From positions 4,774,001 to 4,838,000 of the forward strand of contig NC_084929.1 of NCBI RefSeq assembly GCF_958298935.1: a stretch of 64,000 nt of DNA, given 5' to 3'. Below, piece by piece: positions 22,907-32,822 of the stretch. Position 1 is the first letter of the stretch. Each line of letters opens with the position of its first letter. The notes beneath the pieces are model-generated. The model saw nothing but the letters and a program-made list of their open reading frames with translations. It did no database searches and was not told the DNA's origin. Source of the DNA: Phragmites australis. Taxonomy: Eukaryota > Streptophyta > Magnoliopsida > Poales > Poaceae. Both the position numbers and the translations under genes were made by a program.

Positions 22907-24130
22907 GTGGTTCTTCAGACCCCAGCCACCTGGGAATCCTTAGACATTCGCCCTTTGGGGCCTTAGGCTCGCTCGATATTCTAAGTGGTGAGTCCTTAGA
23001 CATCAACCATAGTAGAGTCCTTAGACTGTGACTCTTCATTGTTACAGGAGAGTCCTTAGACGGCAGCCCTCCTAGGCCCTTAGTCTCGCCTGGTCTTCGA
23101 AGTAGCGAGTCCTTAGACATCAGTCACAGGGGAATCCTTAGACTATGACTAGGGCTGGAAACGAGACGAACCGAGCCGGGCTCGGCTCGGCTCGTAGAAG
23201 CTTGGTGAACTGTAGGCTCAGCTCGTTTTGTGAACTGAGCTAAAATACCAACTCGGCTCGGCTCGATTACTGGCTCGAGTTGGTTCGAGCTGGCTCACGA
23301 GCCTATCAAAATTGGGTGCTAGAAGTATGCAAGTCGGGCTGGTTTTGCATGCATTCATGCGGTTTTGCATGGCTGGTGGTGATTGTCACATGCATGTGGC
23401 TGCCGAATAAACAAACGAAAAATGTGCATGCATGCATGGATCATGCGGTGAGTGCTCTCAGTGGTATTAAAAAAAGGCAAGGCTCAAGCCTCAAGGTGAT
23501 TGCTGGTTCGTGTACTCATGCATGGATCATGCGGATGACGGACCCTGTGGGCTATGGCCGGGCTGATCATGCATTAGTGCAGGTCGTCCATGGCTTGGTT
23601 TGGCTCGCGAGAGGCTTGCGAGCTGGCTCGACTTGGCTCGATTGCTGGAACAAGCCAACAGAGTTGCTCGGGCTTGGCTCATTTGAGCAACGAGTCGAGT
23701 CGAGCCGAGCCGAGCCTTCACGAGCCCGAGCTAGCTCATGAGCCGCGAGATTTTTGTCTAGCCCTAACTATGACCCTTTGTTGTTACAGGCGAATCCTTA
23801 GATATTAGCCCTTCGGGGCCCTTAGGCTCGCTTGGTCTTCAAAGTGATGAGGTCCTTAGATATCAGCCACAGAGTAGTCCTTAGACTATGACCCTTCGTT
23901 GTTATGGGCGAGTTCTTAGACATCATCCCTTTGGGGCCCTTAGGCTCACTCGATCTTTGAAGTGGCAAGTCCTTAGATGTCAGCCACAGAGGAGTCCTTA
24001 GACTATGACCCTTCATTGTTACGGGTGAGTCCTTAGACATCAGCCCTTCGGGGCCCTTAGGCTTGCCCAGTCTTCGAAGTGGCGAGTCCTTAGACGTTAG
24101 CCATAGGGGAGTCCTTAGACTACAACCCTT
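22907..24130. repeat. 117-bp tandem array in the gypsy element
   Basis: Five imperfect units of about 115-118 bp. Each contains CTTAGACATCAGCC, GGGGCCCTTAGGCTCGC, CTTCGAAGTGGCGAGTCC and GAGTCCTTAGACTATGACCC. Unit ends fall near 23024, 23142/23767, 23884, 24002 and 24117. The array is split by a 617-bp hAT insertion. Each unit itself has an internal half-repeat (GAGTCCTTAGAC occurs two or three times per unit). Such arrays between pol and the 3' LTR occur in Tat/Ogre-type elements and can seed satellites. Confidence 0.85.
23150..23766. mobile_element. hAT-type non-autonomous element nested in the tandem array
   Basis: 617 bp flanked by a perfect 8-bp target duplication ACTATGAC (23142-23149 and 23767-23774). 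The ends are short inverted repeats: TAGGGCTGGA on the left and TAGGGCTAGA on the right read inward. The interior near both ends is rich in GAGCCGAGC/GCTCGGCTC palindromic repeats. There is no transposase gene. The duplicated 8-mer is itself part of the array unit, so removing the insert restores an intact unit. Confidence 0.92.
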
Positions 24131-24349
24131 CATTCACGAAGCAAAGTCAAATATTCTTTTCAGGAATATACTTTCATTCACTTAGGGATTACATAAGGAG
24201 GTTGTCTTATTAAAAAACTTGCACCCCGGAATAGGGCTTCCCCTACAAGGAAAAGAGTACAGCTCTGAAGACATCTACTTTTACATTTTGCAGAAAAGTA
24301 AAGACAACTTAACTAACCCTATCTATTAAAACAAATAAATAAAGGGTAG

Positions 24350-24945
24350 TCCTTAAACCCAAAACCTGCGGAGCAAATCCTTGTTCCATGTGTGATAGAG
24401 TGCTTTGCCTTCTAGTGTGGCCAAACAATACGACCCTAGTCTCCGGGACTCCGTCAAAATGAAAGGGTCATCCCTCTTGGATTGAAGCTTCCCAACAACT
24501 TCATGATTTAGCTTTCATCGGAGTACGAGATCTCCGGACTGGTATGTAATGCCCCAATCTTCTTATCTACCTATCACCTTGTCTCTTCTTGGTACTTCAT
24601 GAGGTTTGCCACCACTGCCAGGCGAGTCTCTTGTGTGAGATCCTTCGATAGTGCTTCATCTTCGGGGACTGCAGAGGGTCACGATATCATCTCCAAATAA
24701 CAAGCGGAAGGGTGTGAAGCTCGTAGGCCGAGTGACTGCTGTGCGGAGGGACCACAAAACCTTCAGAAATTCCTCCACCCATTTACCCTTCAGCAATCCT
24801 ACCAACCGCTTGGCTACTGCGGTGGAGATGCCTCTGTTGGCTCTTTCCACTGTCCCATTGGATTGCAGATTGCCAACTGATGCAAAGCATAACTTCACTC
24901 CTAACCTTTCGCAAAAATTTCGAAACAAGGTGGAATCGAATCCCC
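24350..24945 (-). pseudogene. Ty3/gypsy integrase, C-terminal part only
   Basis: On the minus strand: LFRNFCERLGVKLCFASV, NLQSNGTVERANRGI, KGKWVEEFLKVLWSLRT and TSFTPFRLLFGDDIV, which are the end of the integrase core with the conserved Glu of QSNG-VE. After stops, the C-terminal domain continues with YQSGDLVLR, DDPFILTESRRLGSYCLATL and EGKALYHTWNKDLLRRF. The zinc-binding region and first catalytic Asp are missing because the leader is fused directly upstream. Several stops are present. Confidence 0.82.
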
Positions 24946-24960
24946 ATGATTGGCGTCAAA

Positions 24961-25602
24961 TTATGGGATCTTGATCGCAACATAGTGAACAGTACTCACA
25001 TAATAGAGTAGCAATATAGAGTGTAATGATCTTCCTTGATATCATATCAGTTGAGTGAGGGTATTTATAACTATACATCAATCACCTCAATCATCATTAC
25101 ATTTGTACCCCTTATCCTCATAAATATTCCTTTTGACCCTAGGAATAACCTCAGAATATTCCTATGTATTACAGTCCATGTACATTTGCAAAACCCTAAC
25201 CTAGCCGTGCCCGACATGTGTCTCAAAGGACATGTGCCAAGGCTCCATTCGGACCTAGCTTCGATTTCCTTCTGGTTGTCCTCCCGTCAGACCCTCTTTT
25301 ACTCCTATGCTCCTCCCGAGGCCGCCATTCGTTATCTTCTTGAAGGTCCCTTCATCGTATCCCTTCGCCCTCTGGGCTTCGTTCTCCACTTTGAGCCTGG
25401 GCTTCGGCCTCCGCTTTGCGCCCAGGCTTCGGCCTTCGCTTTTGCGTCTTGGTGCCTTTCGGGTTTCGCTACTGCTTCCGCCCTTCGATGCTCCTCGTTT
25501 CATATATTCCCTTTGGAACCGTCGCTTGCACCTCCGCACCTTATCTCTTCCTGTATGCCATTCGGCTTTATACCTATAGAGCATAGTGACCGAAGTCAAT
25601 AA
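24961..25602 (-). repeat. Right (5') LTR of the gypsy element, outer end truncated
   Basis: It aligns with the left LTR from its inner end (GATCTTGATCGCAAC) to about 25602 (CCGAAGTCAATAAA). The outer terminus (TGTTGGGGG on the minus strand) and a roughly 60-bp internal segment are missing, so no target duplication can be checked. Confidence 0.78.
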
Positions 25603-27275
25603 AACTACGAGGCCTCGGGCAGTAGGTTGCGGTGGCTTTGACTGGAGAACTACGCCTGGGCCTGGACGCAACAACTACACCGAGACCTCCACTGCCCAGG
25701 TCCAAATAAAAATAGTAATAATAATTGCTGTTGTTGTTGTAGTAGAGCAAGTAATTGGAACGAGCCAAATGATAAAGCATTTGATTCGAGCTGTGTTTGT
25801 CGTTCGTATCCATCTGAGTATCTCGTCATTCTTTTCATTTCCATGAGGAAGTAGTCACTTGTGTGCGGTGACAGCAAGCAGATGATGATGGAAGCCGCAC
25901 CTGTTCCGCAGGATGCAAGTCAGGTAACGAAATCATCTGCCGCGACCAAGTTTTGGTCTGGGAGCCACTACGTACGTGGTTAGATAAATCAAATACTCAC
26001 ACACGTACGTCATCACATGCATTAGTTTCTTTCTCATCAACGGATGGAGCTTCGATGATTCGATCCGATCCGAGAAAATATCAAATAAAGCACAGCACAC
26101 TACACACGTGAGAAAAAGAAATCTGTGCTCTGTCACGTTCCCGCTCGACCCAACACACCGATCAACAAACAGGAACACCAAATCGATCCAACCGAAGCTA
26201 TATTGATCACTCAGAGTTCAACAAGTTAGGGATACACATTGAGGAAGAAATAGAGCATAGGAGAAGGAGCACTAGACCGGGGAAAGAAGGGGGACTGGGA
26301 ATAGAGGAAGCAGCAGGGGAAGGGATCAGTGGAGAGGAGCTCAGGCGAGGAGACGAGAGCCGGAGGAGGAAGAAGGCAAGTCTGATCTTCTGTTCATCCA
26401 TAGATTCTGTCTCTGGGCCAGCCCAGAAAGCCCAGGTACAGGCCCAATCTATGACATGCTCATATGATCTAGACCAACGATTTCAATTTTGTTTTACAAT
26501 TTTTTTATTCACCGACAAAAGACCGAAATTTGCAAAATTTGGTCAAAATTTCAATCATTTTTCATTATCTGTCCCATGAGTTCCATATGTTAGTAAAAGA
26601 AAATTTCAAAATTAGATACTTCGTACCCCTTTGAAATTCGCATAATTTGGCCAGAATTTTAATCACTGGTCTAGATTATCATGCAGATGCTCCTGGGATC
26701 TCACAAGGTGCAGTCTCTAATCCAAAACCTTACCTCGGACAAACGCACCATCAAACATTCAAACCACAGGTTGTAGTTCAAGGTCTCACCAAACGACTCC
26801 ACGATGGATCAGGAGATGTATGCTGGAATTTCAACTCGAAGAGAAACAGGAGTTTTCGCTTCAGGATCGAGTTCAGTCGTTTTAACAAGAAAAAATAAAA
26901 TAAAACAAAACCAATGAGATGATAACAGCATATCATTCCAGCAAACCATGTACGATCAAGTAACAAAGATCAAGTGACTCCGGATTCAGGTATCCATTTT
27001 ACGAAAATGTTCAGCGCATCCCTGCATCTTGTGCTTTCCTTCTCAGAGAATAGGGTAACCGAAGCTTCAAACAAAGAAGTGGGAATATTGTGAAATCTGG
27101 ACCTTCCCGGTCGAAGCTATAATGCTAAGATCGGTGAATCTCTATTTGCCAGATGAAGCTGTCAATCGTTTACTCAACGGTCATCAAGAACCCTACTAAG
27201 AAGCCAAAAAAAGAGCAACCCTCCTACTTACGAGCGATACCTTGGTTCCAGCTGATGACAGAAATGCTTTTGGAT
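25603..27275. other. Intergenic DNA, no gene recognised
   Basis: Mixed AT-rich sequence with a GTT/GTA microsatellite-like run near 25725-25745 and purine-rich stretches near 26230-26370. No coding region is convincing. Confidence 0.45.
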
Positions 27276-28037
27276 CTACATCGCAATCGGGATCAGCATC
27301 GAGCCAATGGCAACAACACCAGCCAGGGATTTTGAGCAGGCTTCACTTATCTCGAAGTTGTATGCAAGAGAACAGGGTTTCCCAATGATCTTTTGTTCTT
27401 CACAGGTCATCTCTGAAACTCCTGGTGCACTCTGCACCAAAGCATTTTTATCTTCAATCGGATACTCAAGCACTTTTGACGAGACGCAAGAAGCAGTTTC
27501 TGTGTGTATTTTTCCACTTGGAGAGATCTCAACATTCTTCCAGTATTGTTGTCCTCCGTCCAAAGCTGCCTTCACGTTTGCAGTTACGGGCTTGTATGCT
27601 TGGTATGTTATATCCTTCACAATACTCTCATGAGCCTGCTTTCCATAGCAATGGCTTTCTCTCTGTGCGTTTGCAGTGGAAGCTTTGCTAGTCAGGTTCC
27701 CAAATTCTTGACATGAACCCTGATGTCTCTCCAAATTGAGATCTTGTAGCTCGTCTGTCAGAAGGTTTGTCTCCCTGATCATTCTGTCCATCAGTTCACT
27801 GTCAGATTTGAGCAGCAGAGTGTTGTAGGTACGACGGGCATGCACAGATGCAGGCATAAACTGTGGGGCGCCCCGCCTCAGCTTAGAACTCTTGTGTTGT
27901 TTACTCATTGCTTCCTCCTCCTCATGCATCATGAATTCATCAAGCAAACATTCCTCTGCTCTGGTATATTTGAAGATTTTGAGCATAGTTGTTCCAGGAG
28001 TGTAATGTATCTGCAAATGCACAGCAGTAGATTGCAC
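27276..28037 (-). CDS. Uncharacterised protein, probable last exon
   Basis: An open frame of up to 253 codons on the minus strand, longer than expected by chance here and with ordinary plant codon use. An acceptor (GTGCATTTGCAG) ends near 28012, so the true exon probably starts at 28011 with IHYTPGTTMLKIFKYT rather than at the first Met. Visible features are an acidic stretch (LLDEFMMHEEEEAM), a basic patch (KQHKSSKLRR), a possible short helix (ELMDRMIRETNLLTDELQDL), and a hydrophobic C terminus (SLAGVVAIGSMLIPIAM) that could be a tail anchor. I do not recognise the family. An upstream exon may lie within 28294-28650, but splice phases do not fit cleanly. It may be the surviving 3' end of a gene cut by the neighbouring PIF element. 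Confidence 0.45.
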   Translation of the reverse strand: MQSTAVHLQIHYTPGTTMLKIFKYTRAEECLLDEFMMHEEEEAMSKQHKSSKLRRGAPQFMPASVHARRTYNTLLLKSDSELMDRMIRETNLLTDELQDLNLERHQGSCQEFGNLTSKASTANAQRESHCYGKQAHESIVKDITYQAYKPVTANVKAALDGGQQYWKNVEISPSGKIHTETASCVSSKVLEYPIEDKNALVQSAPGVSEMTCEEQKIIGKPCSLAYNFEISEACSKSLAGVVAIGSMLIPIAM

Positions 28038-28293
28038 GATGAGACCAAGATAAATGGAAGATCAAGGTACAGATTTATCCAAGTTGCACAGCAAAACACT
28101 AACTGGACAAAATCATTGTGCTAATTTCATCCGAAGAAACAAAACCTGCTAGTACAATGGATTTAGTGTGACACTTTCTGTGTGAAAAATATTGTGCAGG
28201 GTTTGTACTAAAATAGCAACAAGCAGTGAAGCTTATCCTACATTATCCATAAACATCGACAGTGAAACAATAATATTTGCAAATGTGTTCCAA

Positions 28294-28650
28294 CTAAAGA
28301 AAAGCTAGCGAAATACCGCAGAGAACTTGCCTCTTGTGTATCTCTGCTGCTGGTGACAGGCTTGTATCCATTGTTCCGCAGCACGAACTATGAACTGCAT
28401 GTGTTATGATTTTGTCATGTGCTGAAAACCTGAACTGATCTAGTGAACTGTATGAACTGATCTTATAGTGAATAAGATGAAGTAATTGGTTGGGAATTGA
28501 CTGTGAATTGCACTGTTGTATCACTGCATTGCTGGCACTACGTAGTTGTTCTTTGACAACAGGAAATTGAGGACTTGTGTGGCGTGCAGTATCACTTTGC
28601 TTAAATGATGTTGCAGATGTTTTTTTTATGCTATTGGTTTTAATTTCCAA
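28294..28650 (-). other. Possible upstream exon of the uncharacterised gene
   Basis: An open minus-strand frame of 118 codons (contains KEQLRSASNAVIQQC and SLDQFRFSAHDKII) without an ATG start. It could be an internal exon of the gene whose last exon is at 28011-27276. No GT donor gives the required phase 0 (a GTTCTC after CAA is the only weak option), so the link is not demonstrated. Confidence 0.25.
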
Positions 28651-28689
28651 AACTACTGATGTATGTTCGAAATGATTTGAAGGGGCGCT

Positions 28690-29816
28690 ATGGATCTATT
28701 TTACGAGAGTATGCTTCAGGATGGTTCTGATCAGATGACTTGGCCGGGGCAGGAGATGGGGGGGCAGGGTCCCTCAGTTGTGGCATCGCCCTCAGACATG
28801 TCCCAGTTTGATGTTTTGGACAGTCCTGTTCCATATGAGGAGATGGGGCAATTCAACTTAGGCAGCGAGGAGAAGGGTAGGAAGAAGGTAACCATATCCA
28901 AGAAGAAGAGAAGGCGGAGCCAAAGACAGACCGAACAAAATGGACAGATGAGGAGGATGAGCTGCTCGTGTCGACATGGTTAAACGTCAGCCAGGATCCT
29001 GTGGTTGGTACAAATCAGTCGAAGGAGACGTATTGAGGAATGATTGCCAAGTACTTCAATACTTATAGGAAGCCAACCATGATGACTAGATTCGATAAGG
29101 CTTTGATCAATCACATGAAGCTCATCACGAATGCAGTTAGCAAGTTCGCGGTGCATGTGAGGAAGGTTGAGCAGCTCAATCCTAGCGGGACCAATGAGCG
29201 TGATAAGGTATGCTCATATAACCTGGTGACCTTTGTATTGTATATAGTTGGAACACCTGGTAACCTGCGGCTCAATCCTTTTTGGCAGATGGCTCGAGCT
29301 TGCACGGCATATAAGGGCATTGAGGGGAAGCCTTTTGCATACACGCATTATTGGGTCATGCTTGCCAACCACCCGAAGTGGCACGCGCGTGAGTCCGCGA
29401 AGGCACAAAAGATGCAAGATGTAGTGGACGCACAATCTAGCCAAGCTGCATGCAATGAAGTGGCGAATGACGCGGCTTCGAATGCATCGACTGAGCTTCC
29501 TAGGCCTATTGGAAGGGACGCAGCTAAAGCGGCCCGTGCGCGCAAATCACCTTCCACTACATCTTTGGCTACCGTGTTTGGTGGGATGTATGAAAGGCAC
29601 CAAGCTGATCTTAGCGAAACAAAGAAGGTTATGGTGGAGTTGAAGAAGGAGCAGATTTCGGTAATGCGTCTGCAGGCATCCGTCCGAGTAAATGATCAAG
29701 ACGAGCGTATAATGAAGGTCGACTTGGACACTGTTAGTGGTCCCCTTCAAGAGTATTACAGGAAGAGGCAGGAAGATATCCTGGCAAAGTGGAAGCTCGT
29801 AGAGCAGACCCCGTAG
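28690..29816 (+). pseudogene. PIF/Harbinger ORF1 (Myb/SANT-like DNA-binding protein), frameshifted
   Basis: It starts MDLFYESMLQDG and has an acidic N terminus and a basic patch (KKVTISKKKRRR). A shift near 28915 changes frame; the correct continuation is RTKWTDEEDELLVSTWLNVS, the Myb/SANT-like helix region, ending SKETY, stop, GMIAKYFNTYRK. The Trp expected after TY is a TGA stop. A canonical intron follows (AAG/GTATGC at about 29208 to TTGGCAG at about 29288). The exon MARACTAYKGIEGKPFAYTH and a NAM-associated-type C-terminal domain complete it, with a charged region near the end (SETKKVMVELKKEQISVM). In PIF elements ORF1 is needed together with the transposase. The two lesions make this copy inactive. 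Confidence 0.78.
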
Positions 29817-29980
29817 GCGTCCGTGTTTTAGTTCTTTGCTATTGGGTGTTGTTGAGTTGGCGATGACTTGATGTCCTGGCACTTTGATGTCCTGGCAGAC
29901 TCTGTTTGTTTAAATTCGAAACATTTTGTATCCATAATGTTTGTGCAATGTGAACAATATTAAGGCTCTATATCCTATCC

Positions 29981-31125
29981 TACTTTAAGAAGCTCGGCAT
30001 TATGTTCTGCAGCGTGCTTTGATCCCAAACTCTTGCTGGTCCGCGAATTATGGCGAACCTCGACTGCAGAACACCAAATGCGTGTTCCACATCTTTCCGG
30101 ACTGCTGCTTGCATGGCGGAGAAATGCACGCTCTTGTTTCCTCTTGGTGCTGAAATTTGCTTCACTATGGTCGCCCATTCGGGATAAATTCCATCCCCTA
30201 GGTAGTACCCCATGTCATACCTGTTACCGTTAACGGTATATGACACATGTGGCGCAATCCCGTCAATGAGCCTACTGAAAATGTTAGAGCGGTGCAAAAC
30301 ATTTATATCATTCAGACTACCAGGCATTCCAAAGAAAGCATGCCATATCCATAGATCATACGACGCAACCGCCTCCAAAACTATGGGCAACTTGCGAGTA
30401 TGATCGGTATATGCGCCATGCCATGCTTTCAGACAGTTCTTCCATACCCAATGCATGCAGTCAATGCTCCCAAGCATCCCAGGGAACCCTCTCCACTCGC
30501 CATCGGCCAAAAGTCGACGGTATGTTCTACGATGGGAGCACGAATGTATTCATTAGAGAAAAGTAAGACAACAGCTTGGACAAACTTCCTCAAGGCCAGC
30601 ATCGCTGTGCTACCCCCTATCCGAACATACTCATCCACAGCGTCTGCACTGACTCCGTATGCTAGTTGTCGGATGGCCACGATCATTTTTTGTAGGGGGT
30701 TTAGACCGAGTTTCCCAGTTGTATCCCTCTTCTGCCGAAACCATGAGTCATGGTGCTCCACAGCAGCGGCAATTCTCAAGAACAATGGACGACTCATCCG
30801 AAACCTGATAGGGTGAACAATCGTTAGTACGGATCGCAACCTACATACGTGCTGCATAGCGAAGATGGTCTTACCTACGATGGAACAATGTATCACCATA
30901 CACTAGGTTATCAGCTAAGTAGTCCCTGAAATGCCTAGCAGCACCTTCCTAGTGCCCACGGTCTATGACCGCATGGCCAGGGACGGAGCCACGCTGCCGG
31001 CTCCGACCTGGGATGCAGCCTATTCCTCCTCGATGGCGACCAGCAATAGCAATTCATCCTCTTCGTCGCTCGAGTCTGACGAGAACATTAGCATACCTTC
31101 AGACTCTGATGAGCTCATTGTGTAG
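29981..31125 (-). pseudogene. PIF/Harbinger transposase (DDE superfamily), frameshifted
   Basis: Exon 1 (31125 to about 30879) starts with an acidic Ser-rich segment and contains RGSVPGHAVIDRG and RHFRDYLADNLVYGDTLFHR, with stops in between. A 72-bp intron (GTAAGACC to CTATCAG, about 30878-30807) leads to FRMSRPLFLRIAAAVEHH, LNPLQKMIVAIRQLAYG and the helix-turn-helix-like region. A frameshift near 30500 precedes the catalytic domain. The three acidic residues are all present: Asp in GSIDCMHW, Asp in [12 protein letters not shown], Glu in [15 protein letters not shown]. The region ends at NIMPSFLK, stop. The intact DDE triad and few lesions suggest fairly recent inactivation compared with the CACTA and gypsy copies nearby. 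Confidence 0.85.
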
Positions 31126-31892
31126 ATGCCAAATATGGAGGCAATTATGCCTCTCAAGTATGGAGTCTGCCCCTTTTTATAGGGACTCCAATCTTCGTAT
31201 GAAGCAACCAGTGGCTAGCTTCCCCTGCAAGGAGTCAGGCATGTGTACAATTCCTTACATGGGAAGACTCGTGACCATGAAGCCAGCTCCCATGTGCTTC
31301 CTACCTTCCACGACAAGATTCTTGTCCACGACACTCGCGATGAAACGGTACTGGCATTGACCGTTTGTTTACAGTTTCATCGCGGAAATAGATTCAGTTC
31401 CATGCGTAGCAATCATTCTAGTCCCCATAAAAATAACATGTACGACGTACAAGTACCATGGATACGCACCGTATCGTGCAAGGTGGTAGTAGTTACGAAG
31501 AATGATAGAATATTGGAAGTCTGTTGGGGAAGGAAATGTTGTTGGAGTGCAGGAACCTGAAGGGAATGAATCTGGGAAGGGAATCCCTCCGTGAAGGGAT
31601 TTTGGAGTGGGAAGGGAAGGAAACCATTGGAAAATGGTCTAACTTGAATCGGAGGTGAATTCACTCCGTCGGATCCCAAAGAGATGACTATCTTATGAAT
31701 AGTATTTGACTGTAGTTTATAGAAGAACTGCTACAGTATTTGGCGGTAGTTTACTGTAATATTCTGGTGTTTTAGAGTGCGACCCTAACTTCACATGAGA
31801 TTCGGATCCATGTGGGGTGGGGTTCAACATTAAGGTTTTGTTTGGTAGGTGCATGGCATTTTCACTATGTTGGATTCAGGAGAAATAATCTA

Positions 31893-32822
31893 AGAGCATC
31901 TTTAAGATATTTTTAAAACTCATCTCTATATTTTCATATAGGGAGTTTTTTTGAAAATATTTCAGATGGATTCTATACATCATACACACGCGTAGGGCGA
32001 TGGCCAGCACATACACATGCGTGTATGGCCCTGCCCGCCTGCTGCTCCTGCTACTGCGGCTGCCCCAGCCACCACAAGCATTTTGTTCTCTCTCTTGTCC
32101 TCCCTCCTCTGTCGTCCCATGTCCTAGCTCCTAGCTCCCATGAATCATCTCAGTACTAGTACAAGGCTACAAGTGGTAGGGTTTGGTACTGCACGAATCT
32201 TAGCTCCTGCATCCTAGAGGCTAAGGTGGCATGGAGGGAGGCGGCAGCTGCATTGGCGGCAGGGGTGATTCTCGGGTTTTGATGTTTGCTCCCACTGGTC
32301 GAAGGTTTCATGACTCCTCCATCAAAAAATCCAATATTGGTCTTGTTAGTGGTGACCGGCCGACTGATTGACCCTTGTTTGCGGCTAATTTGGTTTGTGG
32401 TTCGAGGATCCCGGGTGAAAGCCCCACCTTTGGGGACGATTCGGTCCCGGATTTGAGGTTTCTTACTGCAAAGGTTGCGTCCTGGGGCGATCGGAGCGGA
32501 GGGTGGCCACCCGTGGTCGCGATAGCCATCATCGGCGAGCCGAGTCCCAGAAAGTCCAGCTCCATCGATTTCAAGGATCAGCTTGAGGGCGGCACAGGAG
32601 GGCAGGCAGCCAAGCCCGGGCGTAGGACGACAGGGCGGGTGGGAGGGCGAGCTTCAGAGGATAGGGAACGGGAGTCGCTCTCCAAATGTAGGGGGTGGAA
32701 GGGGATGGATAGCGGGTTGGTAAAGATAGGCAATGAGATATAGAGTCTATTGAAGAACGATTTTGGCCTATAAATCTCTAAATTTGACTATAAGGAGTGA
32801 AATAAAGAGCCTTTTAGAGATG
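31893..32822. mobile_element. Possible MITE-like element with AGAGCATC ends
   Basis: The left end reads AGAGCATCTTTAAG. The right end, read inward, is AAGCATCTCTAAAAGG. Sequence between holds a GC-rich segment (about 31990-32700) with an open frame of no recognised family. No clear target duplication was found. Confidence 0.35.

Larger units (their letters stand above)
16574..25602 (-). mobile_element. Ty3/gypsy LTR retrotransposon (Tat-type), internally deleted
   Basis: Two direct LTRs of about 0.65-0.73 kb flank about 7.65 kb. Orientation is minus. Read that way, the left LTR starts TGTTGGGGGAATGG and ends GATCACAACA, carries a TATAAATA box, and the sequence inside the right LTR (TTTGACGCCAATCATGGGG) matches the usual gypsy primer-binding leader. 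In order on the minus strand: 5' LTR, leader, an integrase remnant joined directly to the leader (gag, protease, RT and RNase H are missing), a 117-bp tandem array, an antisense ORF, a sense F-box/DUF295 pseudogene, and 3' LTR. An antisense extra ORF and tandem repeats between pol and the 3' LTR are known for the Tat lineage. Lineage is inferred from this architecture, not from RT, which is absent. Confidence 0.8.
28680..31690. mobile_element. PIF/Harbinger transposon with convergent ORF1 and transposase (ends not resolved)
   Basis: A Myb-like ORF1 on the plus strand and a DDE transposase on the minus strand face each other, the usual PIF arrangement. Both carry inactivating changes. Terminal inverted repeats and a TAA/TTA target duplication were not identified, so the limits given are those of the coding region plus a right-hand flank. 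Confidence 0.8.

Noticed and set aside
22890..24133. Array with regular spacing that could suggest CRISPR
   Set aside because: Units are contiguous imperfect 117-bp tandem repeats in a plant retrotransposon, without unique spacers or cas genes.
27307..27716. Plus-strand frames opposite the uncharacterised exon
   Set aside because: They are shadows of the longer minus-strand frame and lack splice context or recognised motifs.
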